DNA of 64,000 nucleotides from Heligmosomoides polygyrus polygyrus. Taxonomy: Eukaryota; Nematoda; Chromadorea; Rhabditida; Heligmosomidae. A program made the position numbers and the translations under genes. Each line of letters begins with the position of its first letter. Positions within the stretch are counted from its first letter, which is position 1. Shown here piece after piece: positions 1 through 10,974 of this stretch. Below the pieces are notes generated by a model. It did not search any database. It was not told where the DNA came from and was given only the letters and a program-made list of their open reading frames with translations. The DNA lies in NCBI GenBank assembly GCA_947396885.1, contig OX377202.1, positions 72,698,643 to 72,762,642 on the forward strand. Reading direction: 5' to 3'.

Positions 1-2866
1 GAGTGAAGGAGCACGACTCAAATGCTCCAAACAGATAACTTCTCGAACAACACTCCAAAGCTGTCTAAGGATGGACGAAAGCTCTTTTTCCACCTCTCTG
101 GGACCTTCGAGGTCTAACCAGACACCTGAATGTCCTCATAATATTCTTAATAGAGGACTGCCAACGCTCCTAGGATTTTTCCTACCGTCTTTACGACAGT
201 GGAGTAGCATGAGTCGAAGAGTCGACACATACACAGTCAGTGCAGATAATCTAGGACAGCTGGCCGAAAAGCTAAAGAGCTTAAATGGAGTGAAGAATAT
301 TGGTCATATGTGCCTCCTTCCTCTCAATGAGCTCATGAACATCTCATCCCCAACACTAAGGCCTTCCGTATAATGAAGGAGTGAGGCTTACCCTGTAGGA
401 CAGCACTATGCAGCGCTTGGGGCAAGGCCGATTAGCCATTGAGTACATGTTGACCCCCCCCCTCTAGTCAATTTGCATCTATAGCCATGTGCCATATGTT
501 TCCCATGATCCAGGCATATTCATAAACGCTTCGAAAGAACCCGCTGGATATCAGAGAACGTCCAGTACTCAATTTCTGGCGTTAAGCACAGAAAACAAGG
601 GCCTGATGTCTGATACAAAAGCTACCATCACGTACAGGCCTTCTCTATTAAAGGCAAATATGATAGACCAGCCCCTATCCCTGGTTAAGATGCTCGTAGC
701 AGTGTCCGTATGGTAATACGGGATACCGTCGAAGCAGAATGCCTGGCACATCGTCGGGATCATCACCGTAGTTCAAGTGCATATTTTGCAAATCCAAGGA
801 CTCATGGATTTCTGTTAAAAGGCTAGTCAGTGTTTCACCATTCCTGGGCACGTCTGGCACCAATTAACTCACTCCGGAGATGGTTTACTGCCACTAAGTG
901 AAACGGATTCTCATGGACCCACGGGGATGCGCAAGTGCACGGAGAGATGGAGGCTCCGGCTGCGAGTGAGAGATCGGTTGGCAGCGAGAGACGCCAGACG
1001 TCGTGCGAAACTCCGTTCGCGCGCCGACTGTGACGTCACGGGGGCGAGTAGCCCGGAGACCCCGACGGCTGCCGGCCGAATGAGCTGACTCAGCGCGCGG
1101 ATCAGAATACACTCTCGTCGCCTGCGTCTCAATAACCACTGGCAGTCGCTGAGTCGTGCTGTGGAAGGAGACTAAATTTCAAGAAGGGGGCAGGAATGCA
1201 ACTTCGGTAGCTTACAGACGTTCCTAAAGGCCACGAAACAGGCGTTTGGAAGCTGTTAATTTTAGGATAAAATAAATCTTATAAATTTATAAATTATATG
1301 TGGCACGACAGACATCAATTAGTGGAGGTGTATAGGTCTAGCGAAACTGAATCTGTAAAGAGAAATTGTAGGAGACAAGATTGGCTCCTGCTTGCATAAT
1401 GCCAATGTTTTCCATGAAGCAAATGCCAGTGAAAGGCAGGAGTCATCAAATTTAAGTGGGCCATCGTCATGGCTTTTCTATTATTCGTTTTCCTTGGGCA
1501 GAACATTTGCGTATATGGCCAGATGTCAACCCTAAAGGCCGATCAGTAGCATTCCTTACAGCGTGTTACAAGTGTTAAAATGCTCATCTTAGCACTCTGA
1601 CAAGAGTGAGGATAAAACTTCTGAAAAAGGCTCTCGCTTTGAGATGAAAACCTATCCGAGTTCACCCTGTACCGCAGCATTTGATCTCGGAAGCGTTATG
1701 AATCCATGTTTTGAGGAATAACGGGCATGAAATCTCATTGTTCTACACAAGGCAAACGATATAAGCAATTGCAAGCCGCTCGGTACTTTGCGTGTAACCT
1801 TAACCAACCAATCAAGCACCACTGTAACGTTTTGGCAAGTTCACAGCGTGTCGCAACCTCGCTACGCAGGGGGCATCGAGTCTCACCTTTGAATCGAAGC
1901 AGTGGTTGTGAGTACCATTCTCAATTCCCTTGGCGTTCTTTTAAAAAAGGTCGAAAAGGCAAGCTCATGCTTTATTCCATCCCATTAACGTTCCTGATAA
2001 GGCAGATCGCCCAACCGACACTCTTTGTACGCGAAATGACAGTTTACGACGCGCAGTCCTCGAGCTGTCCAACCTCGCCTGCGGTAAGGCCCTCTAGCGC
2101 TGCGGTGCTCCGTTGTCTGGACTCTAGCGCGACGGTGGAGTGATGCAGCGAGGCACGAGAGTGAGATCTCTAGTTGAGAGGGCGCCGACGGCACGACGAA
2201 ACCGCCGAAACATGAGTCATGGTTGACCCATGCCCTGTAACCAGGCCAAGCTGCCGCTCGAAAGACTATTAAGGCGTTCTGGATCTAAGCCAAAGACGCT
2301 GAAGGAAACCGGAAGGAGTGCCTCTATAACACTGGAGCTCATGCCCATCATCAGGTTGGCATTTTGATAGGGGCGCCTGTGTTTTGATAACGGTCATGCT
2401 AGCGATCGATTGTTCCGCCTGACTTCCTATAAGGTAGTGGTTTCAGTCTTTCTACTGGTTGTGTGATCGAAAAATTGCTATGAATTTCTAAGGTGGAGGT
2501 GACGCCTGACGCGATGACCACACTTTGGCTTGATCTTTCCTTCCAGGCTCTGAAAAAGGCGCTAGCGCTGATAAAGGTCTGTAAAACCTGGCAAAGAGCT
2601 CAATCAAAACGCCGCGAAAAGTATTTGTCGTGTAATCTTGAACTCTATGTTTGTCGAGTGGCGTTATGTACTAAGGTGATTTTTCGAAGAACAAGAAATC
2701 TTTGAGGATCTGGTTTTATGGGAGCGCGGGCGTGATATTGCAGATTGCCTTATCGCCCTGCTCTTAATTTTACCCGATTACACCTTTAAAAGGTCCTGCC
2801 CTACTTTTTAACCAATCTCTGAATTTGAGGTTTCACATTTCTTGCTATTTTATAGATAGTGCCTTA
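1..2866. other. Stretch with no recognised gene
   Basis: I recognise no gene family here. Short open frames exist, for example 71-373 on + and overlapping minus-strand frames at 569-863, but none shows a known motif and several overlap on opposite strands. The segment at 900-1110 is GC-rich, while the rest is AT-rich like most of the window. The minus-strand frames at 569-863 could be a decayed coding remnant in two frames, but I cannot name it. Confidence 0.5.
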
Positions 2867-3016
2867 TCCTACTATATATATAGTCGGCTAATGTCACGTG
2901 TCCGTCACGGGGAGGGGGGACTGAGGCCAAAAGATGCCTACTACAGTGCAGCGTATGCCAGGCGGGCTTTCTCTGAGCTTAACCATGGGCGGGCGCAGGC
3001 GCTGGCGAACTATATC
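2867..3016 (+). repeat. Minisatellite-bearing repeat, copy 1, left part
   Basis: This segment begins with TCCTACTATAT and continues to the left edge of the LTR element. It aligns by eye with about 11928-12060: both contain the GCGTATGCCAG block followed by a CTTAACCATGG block. Its continuation lies on the far side of the LTR element from 10894. The TCCTACTATAT start is also seen at 32711 and, inverted, near 45280, so it probably marks the left end of a dispersed family. The class is uncertain. An internal minisatellite, head-to-tail tandem copies and 3'-terminal hairpins resemble non-autonomous Helitron/Helentron elements, but no Rep/helicase is present. Confidence 0.6.
3012..3016. repeat. 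Left target-site duplication (ATATC)
   Basis: ATATC directly precedes the left LTR. The same five bases directly follow the right LTR at 10894-10898. A 5-bp duplication is within the range expected for BEL/Pao and other LTR elements. Confidence 0.9.
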
Positions 3017-3804
3017 TGTCGTGCCCCGGGCTGGCCGCCACCGGCATCGGTAACGGTGGTCCAGACCCGAGGCTACGTGTGGCAGACCGGCGGGGTCTTA
3101 CGGCACGCTAATGCTCTTCCCTTTCCAGCCACGCGGATCCCAACTACATAGGGCCCTGCTGCCCCTGCCGAACCAATGGGTCGTTACTGCGATGGACTTT
3201 AGCTCCCTGGCGCCTACGACTCTGCGCCAACTTCCCCGCACGTCTCTGCGCCTTCCCGTTCTCCCATAGTGCTGCGATCAATAAAGGATATTGGACTCAA
3301 CCCGTGTCCTCGCAACTTCCGCAGAATCAATATACACAGATTTACTACACAAGGCTACTTCATAAACACACACCTACGAGTTATGCGACCTGCCCTCCTA
3401 CTCTTACTAGGGTAATCCCCGACAGCAGCCCGCGAGGGTCCGGCGAGGTCCTGCCTGGGGCGTGTGCCCACGAGGCGGTGCTCCTCGCCTCGCACCTGCG
3501 GTTACCTCCTCCTGGCGTCCATGCCAGGGTAGATCCTCCTCCGGCTCGACTCTGCGCTCCTCGGTCCTGCGGTGATATCGACACGCTCCGGCTCCGGCGA
3601 CGTCCAGCGAGATGACGATGAGAGGACGACCGGACACGACCGTCCGGGGCGGCTGCGGCAGGCGAAGAATGAGGCCCGCGTGCGCGTTCATACTCCGTCG
3701 CAGCGAATCGAGGCTGCGTATTCGACAGGCGTGCGCGGCGGGACCAGGTGGGCGCGGAGACCCTGCGTCCTTGAAAAGTCGGGACGAAAACGAAAGTCAC
3801 GACA
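3017..3804 (-). repeat. 3' LTR (left copy)
   Basis: This 788-bp copy is almost identical to 10108-10893. It starts TGTCGTG and ends CACGACA, a perfect 7-bp inverted terminus. Relative to the other copy it lacks two 2-bp microsatellite units and has six extra bases near its right end. Open frames inside it, including an arginine- and serine-rich one at 3381-3881, recur in both LTRs and are best read as chance frames in GC-rich sequence. Confidence 0.92.
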
Positions 3805-4796
3805 CTCCCGACAACAACAGCGATTGGACTCGACGGAGGTACTACTGCGAGGAACTTACCTAACCCGCAACATACAGACACATTTAATCTTAGATATCCT
3901 AATGAGGGCCTAAGTCCTCCGAGTTAACCATGTCGAAACTGCGCAAACACGTTCCCCTTTACGTGTGAGGACTGCTGTTACCTGGGCGGCCGCGAGGGGG
4001 GTTGTGAGCAAACGATAAATGTTTGGGGGACCTACGAGTTACAATACAAATCAAGACAAGTAAACAGTTATACAAAACTACTACGTGAGTAAATGATCAT
4101 GTACACGTGGAGACATCGTCGGCGTCGGCATCGTAACAGCGGCTCTATCTCATGATCGGCTGATCGTAGAATATCGAGTTGATGTAGATGGCGTTGAGGT
4201 TGACGTGTAGAATATTGAGTTGATGTAGATGAAGTCAGCTGGCGTCGTGATGTTGTCGTCGACGAGAGAGATAGGCCTACTTGATATTTTGCCTACGAGC
4301 GCGGTTACTGCGCTTCGGATGGGACCACGAAACTGCGAGTGGGAGATATTCGAACTCGCAAGGACAAAGAATGGACCCCTTGGACGGTTAAGGCACGTGG
4401 AACCAGAAAAAGTATTACCTAATGGCCAATCAAAAGGTAAGTGCGGTCTCCCAACCGCGTCCCCAGGAACACGAAAGTCGTGTTGTCCGCTTAAGGCGAA
4501 CTAAAAGTTGCAACTGCGGAAAAATCGAACTGCGTAGCAGTCCTGGCGACTGCGAAAAGAAAATTCGGCATCTGCGAAAAAGAATACCTGCAAGAAGAGA
4601 TAGGGAAAAAAGAGAGATCAAACTAAAGACTACTAAGAGAGGTAGCTATACAGTAACTAAGGAAGAGTAACAGATATGCAAGTGCTGAACGTGGATGTGA
4701 ACTAAGGAGAGAAGTAAAGAACTAAAAGAAGCTAAGAAATGAACTAGCTAAGATAGGAGAGTAAAGAAGGAAAAGGTATGTGCGACTTACGTAGTT
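3805..4796 (-). other. Non-coding 3' internal region of the LTR element
   Basis: This lies between the stop of ORF2 and the 3' LTR in element order. I see no conserved coding motif. The word CTGCG recurs here (near 4306, 4333, 4513 and 4530), as it does through the rest of the element. Sequence next to the LTR is GTCGGGAG on the element strand, a poor polypurine tract. Confidence 0.6.
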
Positions 4797-6566
4797 TCAA
4801 TAATCCTGAAATTGCGCTGCTCTGCGTCGCATCCTGATCTCTCGTGCTTGGGCCATTGCTGCCTCGAGCCTATCGTAAAATTCGTGCTCTGGAAAATCTA
4901 CACGCACGTGATTGTTGTACTTACAGAAGGCAGTATGATGCCTTAGGCTCTGGCATGCGCGACATTTGCGCCTCGACCTGCAATTGCGCTCACCGTGCTC
5001 TTCGCCACATTTAAAGCATCTACCTCGCTGCGCGTGAATGTAAAGCCTAGCCGACAAGTTTACGACTACGTGGCAGCCTGAGGAGTAATGGTAGCCGTGG
5101 CAGAAGAAGCAACTAGGTACCGCATGTTCCTGTTCTTCCTGGAACTGCGGCTCGTACTGGTAGCGCGGCGGCGTGAACTCCCTCTGCCTGTAGACGATTA
5201 TAGGATCGCGAACGTCCTCAATGTCTGGCGACACTGCGCGTTCAAGCGGAATCCTGACAGGCTGAGCTGCAACCAAGGGAGCTGCGACAGCTTGCATCGA
5301 AGCCGTCGGTCGAGCGGCAACCTGAGCTGGCACTACAACCGGCGCTGCGACTTGGGCTGAGACTACTTCCTCAGCTGCAACTGCGTGGAGGAAATGTTGT
5401 TGACCCGCGGAGCTCTGCGGTACATGAGCGACGTGTACTACCTGCTGGGGTTCGTCCATAGGGATATCCCCGAGCGGCAGCGGTGTCGGTCTCAGGTCGG
5501 CTGTCTTGGCCAACTTGTCGATCTCCTCCGAGAAGGTCGGTGACTGCGACTGCCGTTTGGCCCCCGCACCGCTGGATCGTGCCTGCGGTGGGGCCTGCTC
5601 TGTTGCTGCGAAAATCTCGTCGTCCTGAATGATCAGGAGGCGTTCGAGGTGCTGCTGCGAGAGGTTTGCGAGAACCTGTTGCGCCTCAGCGACCGTGGCT
5701 GTGGCCAGTGCGAGTGCGTCGCGAATATCTGGAAAATGAAGACCGTATTGCGCGGGATGATCCGCCAAGCGTGGCTGATCGTCCTTCCTAAACGCTTGCG
5801 GCCAGAACTGATTATGTTTTGCGGCCTGCCTAGCTGTGATGTTGTAGGCCAACGACTGAATGGTCATGATGTTCTCAAAAAGCGAAGAACCAAAATTCAG
5901 CACTGGCGCATTTGCGAGCTGCGCTAAAAATTCCTGAAGCGAATGACACTGTGCCTTGATGCCCTTCACATTCTGCACAAGAAGCAATACTGCGCATTGC
6001 GGGTGCCGCGATTTCTCTGCGTCTGACCACTCCGGAAGGTAAACTTCCTTTGTGATGTAACTGCGGAGACTGCGGTGAAGGTCTGAGCGCAAGTACGCAT
6101 CCACCTGAACATAATCATGCGCACCAAGGTGCTTCAAATCGAAGATGTAGTCAGGATTCAGCGCGACAGTTAGCTTCTGGAGCAGTGCGAGTAGCGGTCT
6201 GTCCTGGACCGGAACTGCGGCTAACTGTAGCTCAAGATCGTCTGCGCGGCTGAAATACTGATTAGGATCGCGCCTACGGATTAGCGCGAGGAGCCTTTCG
6301 GCTACGGTTGGCTCTCGCTTGCGCATCGTAACTGCGTTTAACGGTACCTCAACCTCCGGTTGTTCCTTGACTGCTGCTAGCTGGCTGAGCTCGTCCGTCA
6401 GTTGTTTGATGAGCGGGATGTCCGCTGCTGGATTCCTCTGGAGGATGCGAACGAACTGCGATGCGAGAGTGTCGTCGGAGTCGCTATGCAGCTGCGAGGT
6501 CGAGGGTTCCGGCGTGATCGAGGGTTCCGGCGTGATGCGGCCTGGCGTGCAGTACGAAACTGCGCT
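4797..6566 (-). CDS. ORF2: divergent zinc-knuckle gag-like protein
   Basis: The open frame runs from at least 6326 (ATG) to the stop at 4797, 509 codons, and the same frame stays open upstream to about 6566. A second frame with ATG at 6643 overlaps it, so the true start may lie at 6643 with a one-base shift near 6550. The N-terminal half is leucine- and alanine-rich, probably helical, and does not resemble the DUF1759 gag of ORF1. The middle is rich in A, V, P and Q. The C-terminus has three zinc knuckles: CFFCHGYHYSSGC, CFKCGEEHGERNC, then CRACQSLRHHTAFC. That order is the one seen in BEL/Pao gag proteins. The likely role is nucleic-acid binding or packaging for the element. No protease or reverse transcriptase follows it. 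Identity beyond the zinc knuckles is unknown. Confidence 0.7.
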   Translation of the reverse strand, partial: SAVSYCTPGRITPEPSITPEPSTSQLHSDSDDTLASQFVRILQRNPAADIPLIKQLTDELSQLAAVKEQPEVEVPLNAVTMRKREPTVAERLLALIRRRDPNQYFSRADDLELQLAAVPVQDRPLLALLQKLTVALNPDYIFDLKHLGAHDYVQVDAYLRSDLHRSLRSYITKEVYLPEWSDAEKSRHPQCAVLLLVQNVKGIKAQCHSLQEFLAQLANAPVLNFGSSLFENIMTIQSLAYNITARQAAKHNQFWPQAFRKDDQPRLADHPAQYGLHFPDIRDALALATATVAEAQQVLANLSQQHLERLLIIQDDEIFAATEQAPPQARSSGAGAKRQSQSPTFSEEIDKLAKTADLRPTPLPLGDIPMDEPQQVVHVAHVPQSSAGQQHFLHAVAAEEVVSAQVAAPVVVPAQVAARPTASMQAVAAPLVAAQPVRIPLERAVSPDIEDVRDPIIVYRQREFTPPRYQYEPQFQEEQEHAVPSCFFCHGYHYSSGCHVVVNLSARLYIHAQRGRCFKCGEEHGERNCRSRRKCRACQSLRHHTAFCKYNNHVRVDFPEHEFYDRLEAAMAQAREIRMRRRAAQFQDY

Positions 6567-6643
6567 GGCGTCTCAGTCGAGGCTGGCTGGACCGCTGGCT
6601 GACCACGAGGGGTCTTCTCCTTGATGATAGTCGGCTGCTGCAT

Positions 6644-7848
6644 CTCGAGCTTCGAGTGGCTGGTTAGGCCTATGCGCGATTACCTGTAACAGCAATAGAT
6701 AGACTTGAGACCTACCTACCGACTGACCGGTCGAGACTGCGGCAGGATATCGGAATCGATTGATTGAATGAATGTTAGAAAACCTAAGAGAGGTAGGGAA
6801 ACTCTAGGGCGTAACTACACGGAGCAACTACGGGAATGTCTATTACTAGAAAATGATAACTACTACTACTTAACGCTAACTAAGAGAAGTAGAAAATAAA
6901 TAAAGAATTTTGCCTTGATACGTGTATGCGATACGCTTTTCAGACACATAGATTGAGAAGATGGAGAAAATGATATGAGAACAAGGTAGGAAATAGCTAA
7001 TGAACCTACGCATGTGCAGTTTTCGTTACCTACGTGTGCAGTATTAAAGTTACCTACGATGCGAATGAGAACATGGAACAAAAAGAAGAAAGGGATGATG
7101 AATGATGAAAGAGTAGAGAGGCAAGTATGAAGAGTGAGAATGCGACGAGGTCGAGAGTAAAGAATAATATAGAGGAAAATGCAAGAGTTATGAGAAGATG
7201 ATGAGGTACGCAGTGAAGTAACTGCGTATCGAACGTAAAAGATATGAGGAATGTAGATGAGTGAATCGAAGATGAGTAAATCGAAGTGACGAACATGAAA
7301 GAGAGAGAGAAAGAAGAGTAAGGGCCAATCCAAAAGGTGTACTGCACAAAATTTGGACGCTGCGTGCGGGATTAGTAGATTAGAGATGATGGGAATAAGA
7401 ACAAAGGAGAGACGAGATGGTAAAAATGAGACAGGGAGAGTAGACGACGTGCTAGCGAGTAGAACAATCTAGAATACAGTAACGGGCGAACCGTGACCCG
7501 GCACAAAAGTGCAACGAGTATTGCGAAACGAGTACCGTAACTACGAGAAGAAAGTACGCTGCGCAAATCCTAAGTACTGCACATGAAATGGAACCTATAT
7601 ACCTGGAAAGCGTGTCGGATGATGTTGAGAACGTATCTGCGCGTTGGAGAGTCTGCGGGGCGATGTTGCTCTGGACGGCGATAAGAGGCGTAATGATGAC
7701 GACCGCGCCTCTGCGTTAACTGACCCCTAAGCACCCTAAAGTACCTCAGGGTATTCGCCTCAGGACCCGCATCACGCATAACTTTAGGCAATCGAGTAGC
7801 TGTGAAACCGCATAACCTGGAACAAGAACGATGTTTGGAAGAGAACAG
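6644..7848 (-). other. Purine-rich spacer between ORF1 and ORF2
   Basis: About 1.2 kb lies between the two ORFs. The + strand is rich in A and G from about 6780 to 7450, so the element strand is pyrimidine-rich. Frames such as 6866-7333 on the minus strand are dominated by F, S, L and I, which is what a pyrimidine-rich strand gives by chance. This is where protease and polymerase would be expected in an autonomous BEL/Pao element, but no such motif is visible. Confidence 0.6.
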
Positions 7849-9218
7849 TCAGAGAGACCCTGACTTGATGGCCTTATGCGCGGTTTTAGCTGCGCGTGAT
7901 GGCTGTACCCGCTGAGGTGATGGAATTGGCGGCGAATCATGTTGTCGATCGTATGGCGAACTCCTGGAGCGTCTTCTGCCCCTGGATGGACTTCTTGAGA
8001 GATAGCGATCCTTGGATGGCGATCGATAACAATGAAAACGACTATGCTTATCTTCATGCGACCTGGAACCGTCACGCGAAGTTGATCTCCCGCTCCTGCG
8101 TTCTGGACACAGGAGCTCGTGATGCTTAGTTCTACAGTATTGACATGGTCTGCGTTCGCATGTCGTTGCGGCGTGTCCTTTGCGCAAGCATCTATAGCAG
8201 AGTGCAGCTGCGCGAACACGTCTTCGTCGAACGAACAGGGGGATCTTAACGTAACACTGTGGCGTCTCGTGCTCCGATGAATCGCAAAAGTAGCAAATGT
8301 TGGGGTCATGTCTTCGCGGCGAAGGCGTTCTCGTCCTTCCCCGCTGCGGTGCACTGACATAGACGGCAGAGTCCTCGTTGAGCATGGTCGAATCTTCGTA
8401 CTCTCCTTTGACGCGATGATGTTGTCCAGATGACGCATGACTGCGTCAAGGTCAAAGTCTTCTTCCTTCTGGAACTCCACATCGTGAAGTTTATCCCGGA
8501 TGTCTTGAGGGAATTTGCCCTTGACCAAGTCAAGGATTGGGAGAACCATCCGGAAGTCTTCGAATTTGCGTAATCCGTGGAGAATTCCTGTAATGCGGAA
8601 CCACGTCTCGCGGAGCTCTGATCCTGCAGGTCCTGACTTGGGCAGCTGCTTCAGCTGCACGTGAAGCCTAGCTCGTGTCCTGTGCGGACGATCGTACCTG
8701 CGCTTAAGCGCCTGAACTAGGTCGGAATAACTACACTCGTCCGGATCTAAATCCTGCAAGACTATGCGTGCATCTCCTTTAAGCAAACCTCGTAGATAGA
8801 GAAACTTATACGTTGGTGGAATACTAGAATTATTATGAATAGCTAACTCGAAAGCACTCCAAAAACCGTGAAACTGCGTGATATCTCCAGAAAATGATTC
8901 AAGCGGAAGCTTGTCCAACTGCATTAGCGGCTGAAAGTGAGGCTTCGCTTGTACCTGCGAGTCATGTGCCGCATTGTCCTCGTTCACTGGCGTCTGCGGA
9001 GCGGAGACGTTGTCCTCGAGCACTTGCATGGATTCGGTGAGGATGTCGTTGTTGGAGGATGCTGTCGACATCGTGAGCAAATTGACAGGAGGCAGTAACT
9101 GTCGTACCCAAATCTGTAAGAAATGATGTCTGGGAAGGCTCTTGTCGCGAGCTGACCCTGGCCAGGGGCCATCCCACGACTCGAAAGCGATTAACGGTGA
9201 GCGGTCGTTGACGGCCAA
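7849..9218 (-). pseudogene. ORF1: BEL/Pao gag (DUF1759 type) with three zinc knuckles, frameshifted
   Basis: Transcribed right to left. The frame from 9218 carries a capsid-like region typical of DUF1759: LPLESFSGDITQFHGFWSAF, then KFLYLRGLLKGDA and LVQALKRRYDR. The methionine near 9071 (MSTASSNND) is a more natural start than 9218. Around 8400 the frame is lost and the protein continues in another frame as MLNEDSAVYVSAPQR, leading to knuckles CYFCDSSEHETPQC, CYRCLRKGHAATTC and CQYCRTKHHELLC. An R/S-rich tail follows and the frame stops at 7849. A single small indel would explain the frame change. Role by family: structural gag that binds element RNA. No pol frame follows. Confidence 0.82.
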
Positions 9219-10096
9219 CTACGGCTAACCAAAGGAACAGAGAACGTGCGAAGAAGTGGGAGAGTGTATGGAAACTAAGCAGTGATGTTAATAATGGAAC
9301 GACGGGACTGCGAAGGCTTACAAATGGGGGTGTAGAAAATGACGAAAGTGTTGCACAGTATCCTAACAGCGCTTGCGGACCGGAGTGCTCCAGCCCGTTT
9401 AAGAGTCGAAGTTGCGGACGGACCGTCCCTATATCCGGCCAAAACGCTCTGGGCCGGTTCCCAGCCGCGTTGCCAGGGATTTATCCGAGAGCGTTGACAC
9501 GTCCATACCATCCGACGCGCGTGGTGTCGACTCATCCGCCTTTACCATCGCGGGAATAGACTCTCAGACCAAGGATGCCATAAACCAATGAACTGCGAAG
9601 TGTGCGATGCGAAATCTCCAAGTCCTGGGTGGCAACTACTATGCGCGCGCGCGTCTTTATGACCAGTCTTACTGCTTGCTGCCGGCTAATGCATGCTGGC
9701 GTCGAACTTCAGGCAAAAATTCCTCACTGCCTGGGGGTTACCCTTGCCCAGTATACCTACCACTGGCTCATATCCGCAACAATGACTGTTACCGGAAGGG
9801 TTTCCTCCCGTTCCCCCTCCTCGAGGCGTGACCCAGCGACTCAGACCCAACGGGGCCTGTCCCCAAGGAGAGCTGCTGCCACTACAGGCTCCAAGGGTTA
9901 GATTCGGAGGCCACGGGGGTGGAAAAGGCAATACCCTAGTCGTGCTTCCCTTCGTAGCCACTGCGAAAATACTGGCACGTTCTTAGACCAGAAACTACAC
10001 GTTCCCACTGCTTACCTAGGCCAAACGTACTGCGACAGCGTGCTGAAGGTCCGATCACTAAGGCCAGACGTGTGTTTCCACACGCCCAACCCCAGT
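9219..10096 (-). other. 5' leader of the LTR element
   Basis: This is the untranslated region between the primer-binding site and gag in element order. Frames at 9275-9535 and 9686-9961 on the minus strand have no recognisable motif. The segment is probably the packaging and leader region, but nothing specific can be shown. Confidence 0.5.
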
Positions 10097-10107
10097 CCGA
10101 TGCACCA
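10097..10107 (-). promoter_or_regulatory. Primer-binding site complementary to tRNA-Gly
   Basis: On the + strand the bases are CCGATGCACCA, touching the inner edge of the right LTR. On the element strand this reads TGGTGCATCGG, immediately after the 5' LTR. CCGATGCACCA matches the 3' end of metazoan tRNA-Gly (GCC), including the CCA tail. It fixes element orientation as minus, agreeing with both ORFs. Confidence 0.8.
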
Positions 10108-10893
10108 TGTCGTGCCCCGGGCTGGCCGCCACCGGCATCGGTAACGGTGGTCCAGACCCGAGGCTACGTGTGTGGCAGACCGGCGGGGTCTTACGGCACG
10201 CTAATGCTCTTCCCTTTCCAGCCACGCGGATCCCAACTACATAGGGCCCTGCTGCCCCTGCCGAACCAATGGGTCGTTACTGCCATGGACTTTAGCTCCC
10301 TGGCGCCTACGACTCTGCGCCAACTTCCCCGCACGTCTCTGCGCCTTCCCGTTCTCCCATAGTGCTGCGATCAATAAAGGATACTGGACTCAACCCGTGT
10401 CCTCGCAACTTCCGCAGAATCAATATACACAGATTTATTACACAAGGCTACTTCATAAACACACACACCTACGAGTTATGCGACCTGCCCTCCTACTCTT
10501 ACTAGGGGAATCCCCAACAGCAGCCCGCGAGGGTCCGGCGAGGTCCTGCCTGGGGCGTGTGCCCATGAGGCGGTGCTCCTCGCCTCGCACCTGCGGTTAC
10601 CTCCTCCTGGCGTCCATGCCAGGGTAGATCCTCCTCCGGCTCGACTCTGCGCTCCTCGGTCCTGCGGTGATATCGACACGCTCCGGCTCCGGCGACGTCC
10701 AGCGAGATGACGATGAGAGGACGACCGGACACGACCGTCCGGGGCGGCTGCGGCAGGCGAAGAATGAGGCCCGCGCGCGCGTTCATACTCCGTCGCAGCG
10801 AATCGAGGCTGCGTATTCGACAGGCGTGCGCGGCGGGACCAGGTGGGCGCGGAGACCCTGCGTCCTTGAAAAGTCGGGACGAAAGTCACGACA
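10108..10893 (-). repeat. 5' LTR (right copy)
   Basis: This 786-bp copy has the same TGTCGTG and CACGACA ends as the left LTR. It lies beside the primer-binding site and so is the 5' LTR of a minus-strand element. It should carry the promoter, but I could not assign a TATA box with confidence. Confidence 0.92.
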
Positions 10894-10974
10894 ATATCCT
10901 TGGCGGCTGATCGTCCAAGTTTACGAGAGGGCAGCATATCAGGGTATGAATGCTGATCGAGTGCAGAGTGTAGA

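Larger units (their letters stand above)
3017..10893 (-). mobile_element. BEL/Pao-like LTR retrotransposon, two zinc-knuckle ORFs, no pol
   Basis: This is a 7,877-bp element read on the minus strand. Seen directly: long terminal repeats at 3017-3804 and 10108-10893, each starting TGTCGTG and ending CACGACA; a 5-bp duplication ATATC; a primer-binding site abutting the right LTR at 10097-10107; and two gag-like ORFs in the same orientation. In element order it runs 5' LTR (right copy), leader, ORF1 (DUF1759-type gag with zinc knuckles), about 1.2 kb of non-coding sequence, ORF2 (zinc-knuckle protein), about 1 kb of non-coding sequence, 3' LTR. I find no protease, reverse transcriptase, RNase H or integrase, so it must depend on an autonomous partner. 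By eye the LTRs differ at about eight substitutions and three short indels, so the insertion is fairly recent. The polypurine tract beside the 3' LTR is weak. Confidence 0.88.

Noticed and set aside
3381..3881. Arginine/serine-rich ORF as a gene (also at 10476-10937)
   Set aside because: It occurs in both LTRs of one element, has no known motif, and several overlapping frames on both strands are equally open because the sequence is GC-rich.
5088..5360. + strand ORFs within 4.8-6.6 kb
   Set aside because: They are shadows of the minus-strand ORF2, which has the real zinc-knuckle motifs.
6866..7347. Minus-strand ORFs rich in F, S, L and I as membrane proteins
   Set aside because: They lie in a purine/pyrimidine-biased spacer; composition alone explains the apparent hydrophobicity.
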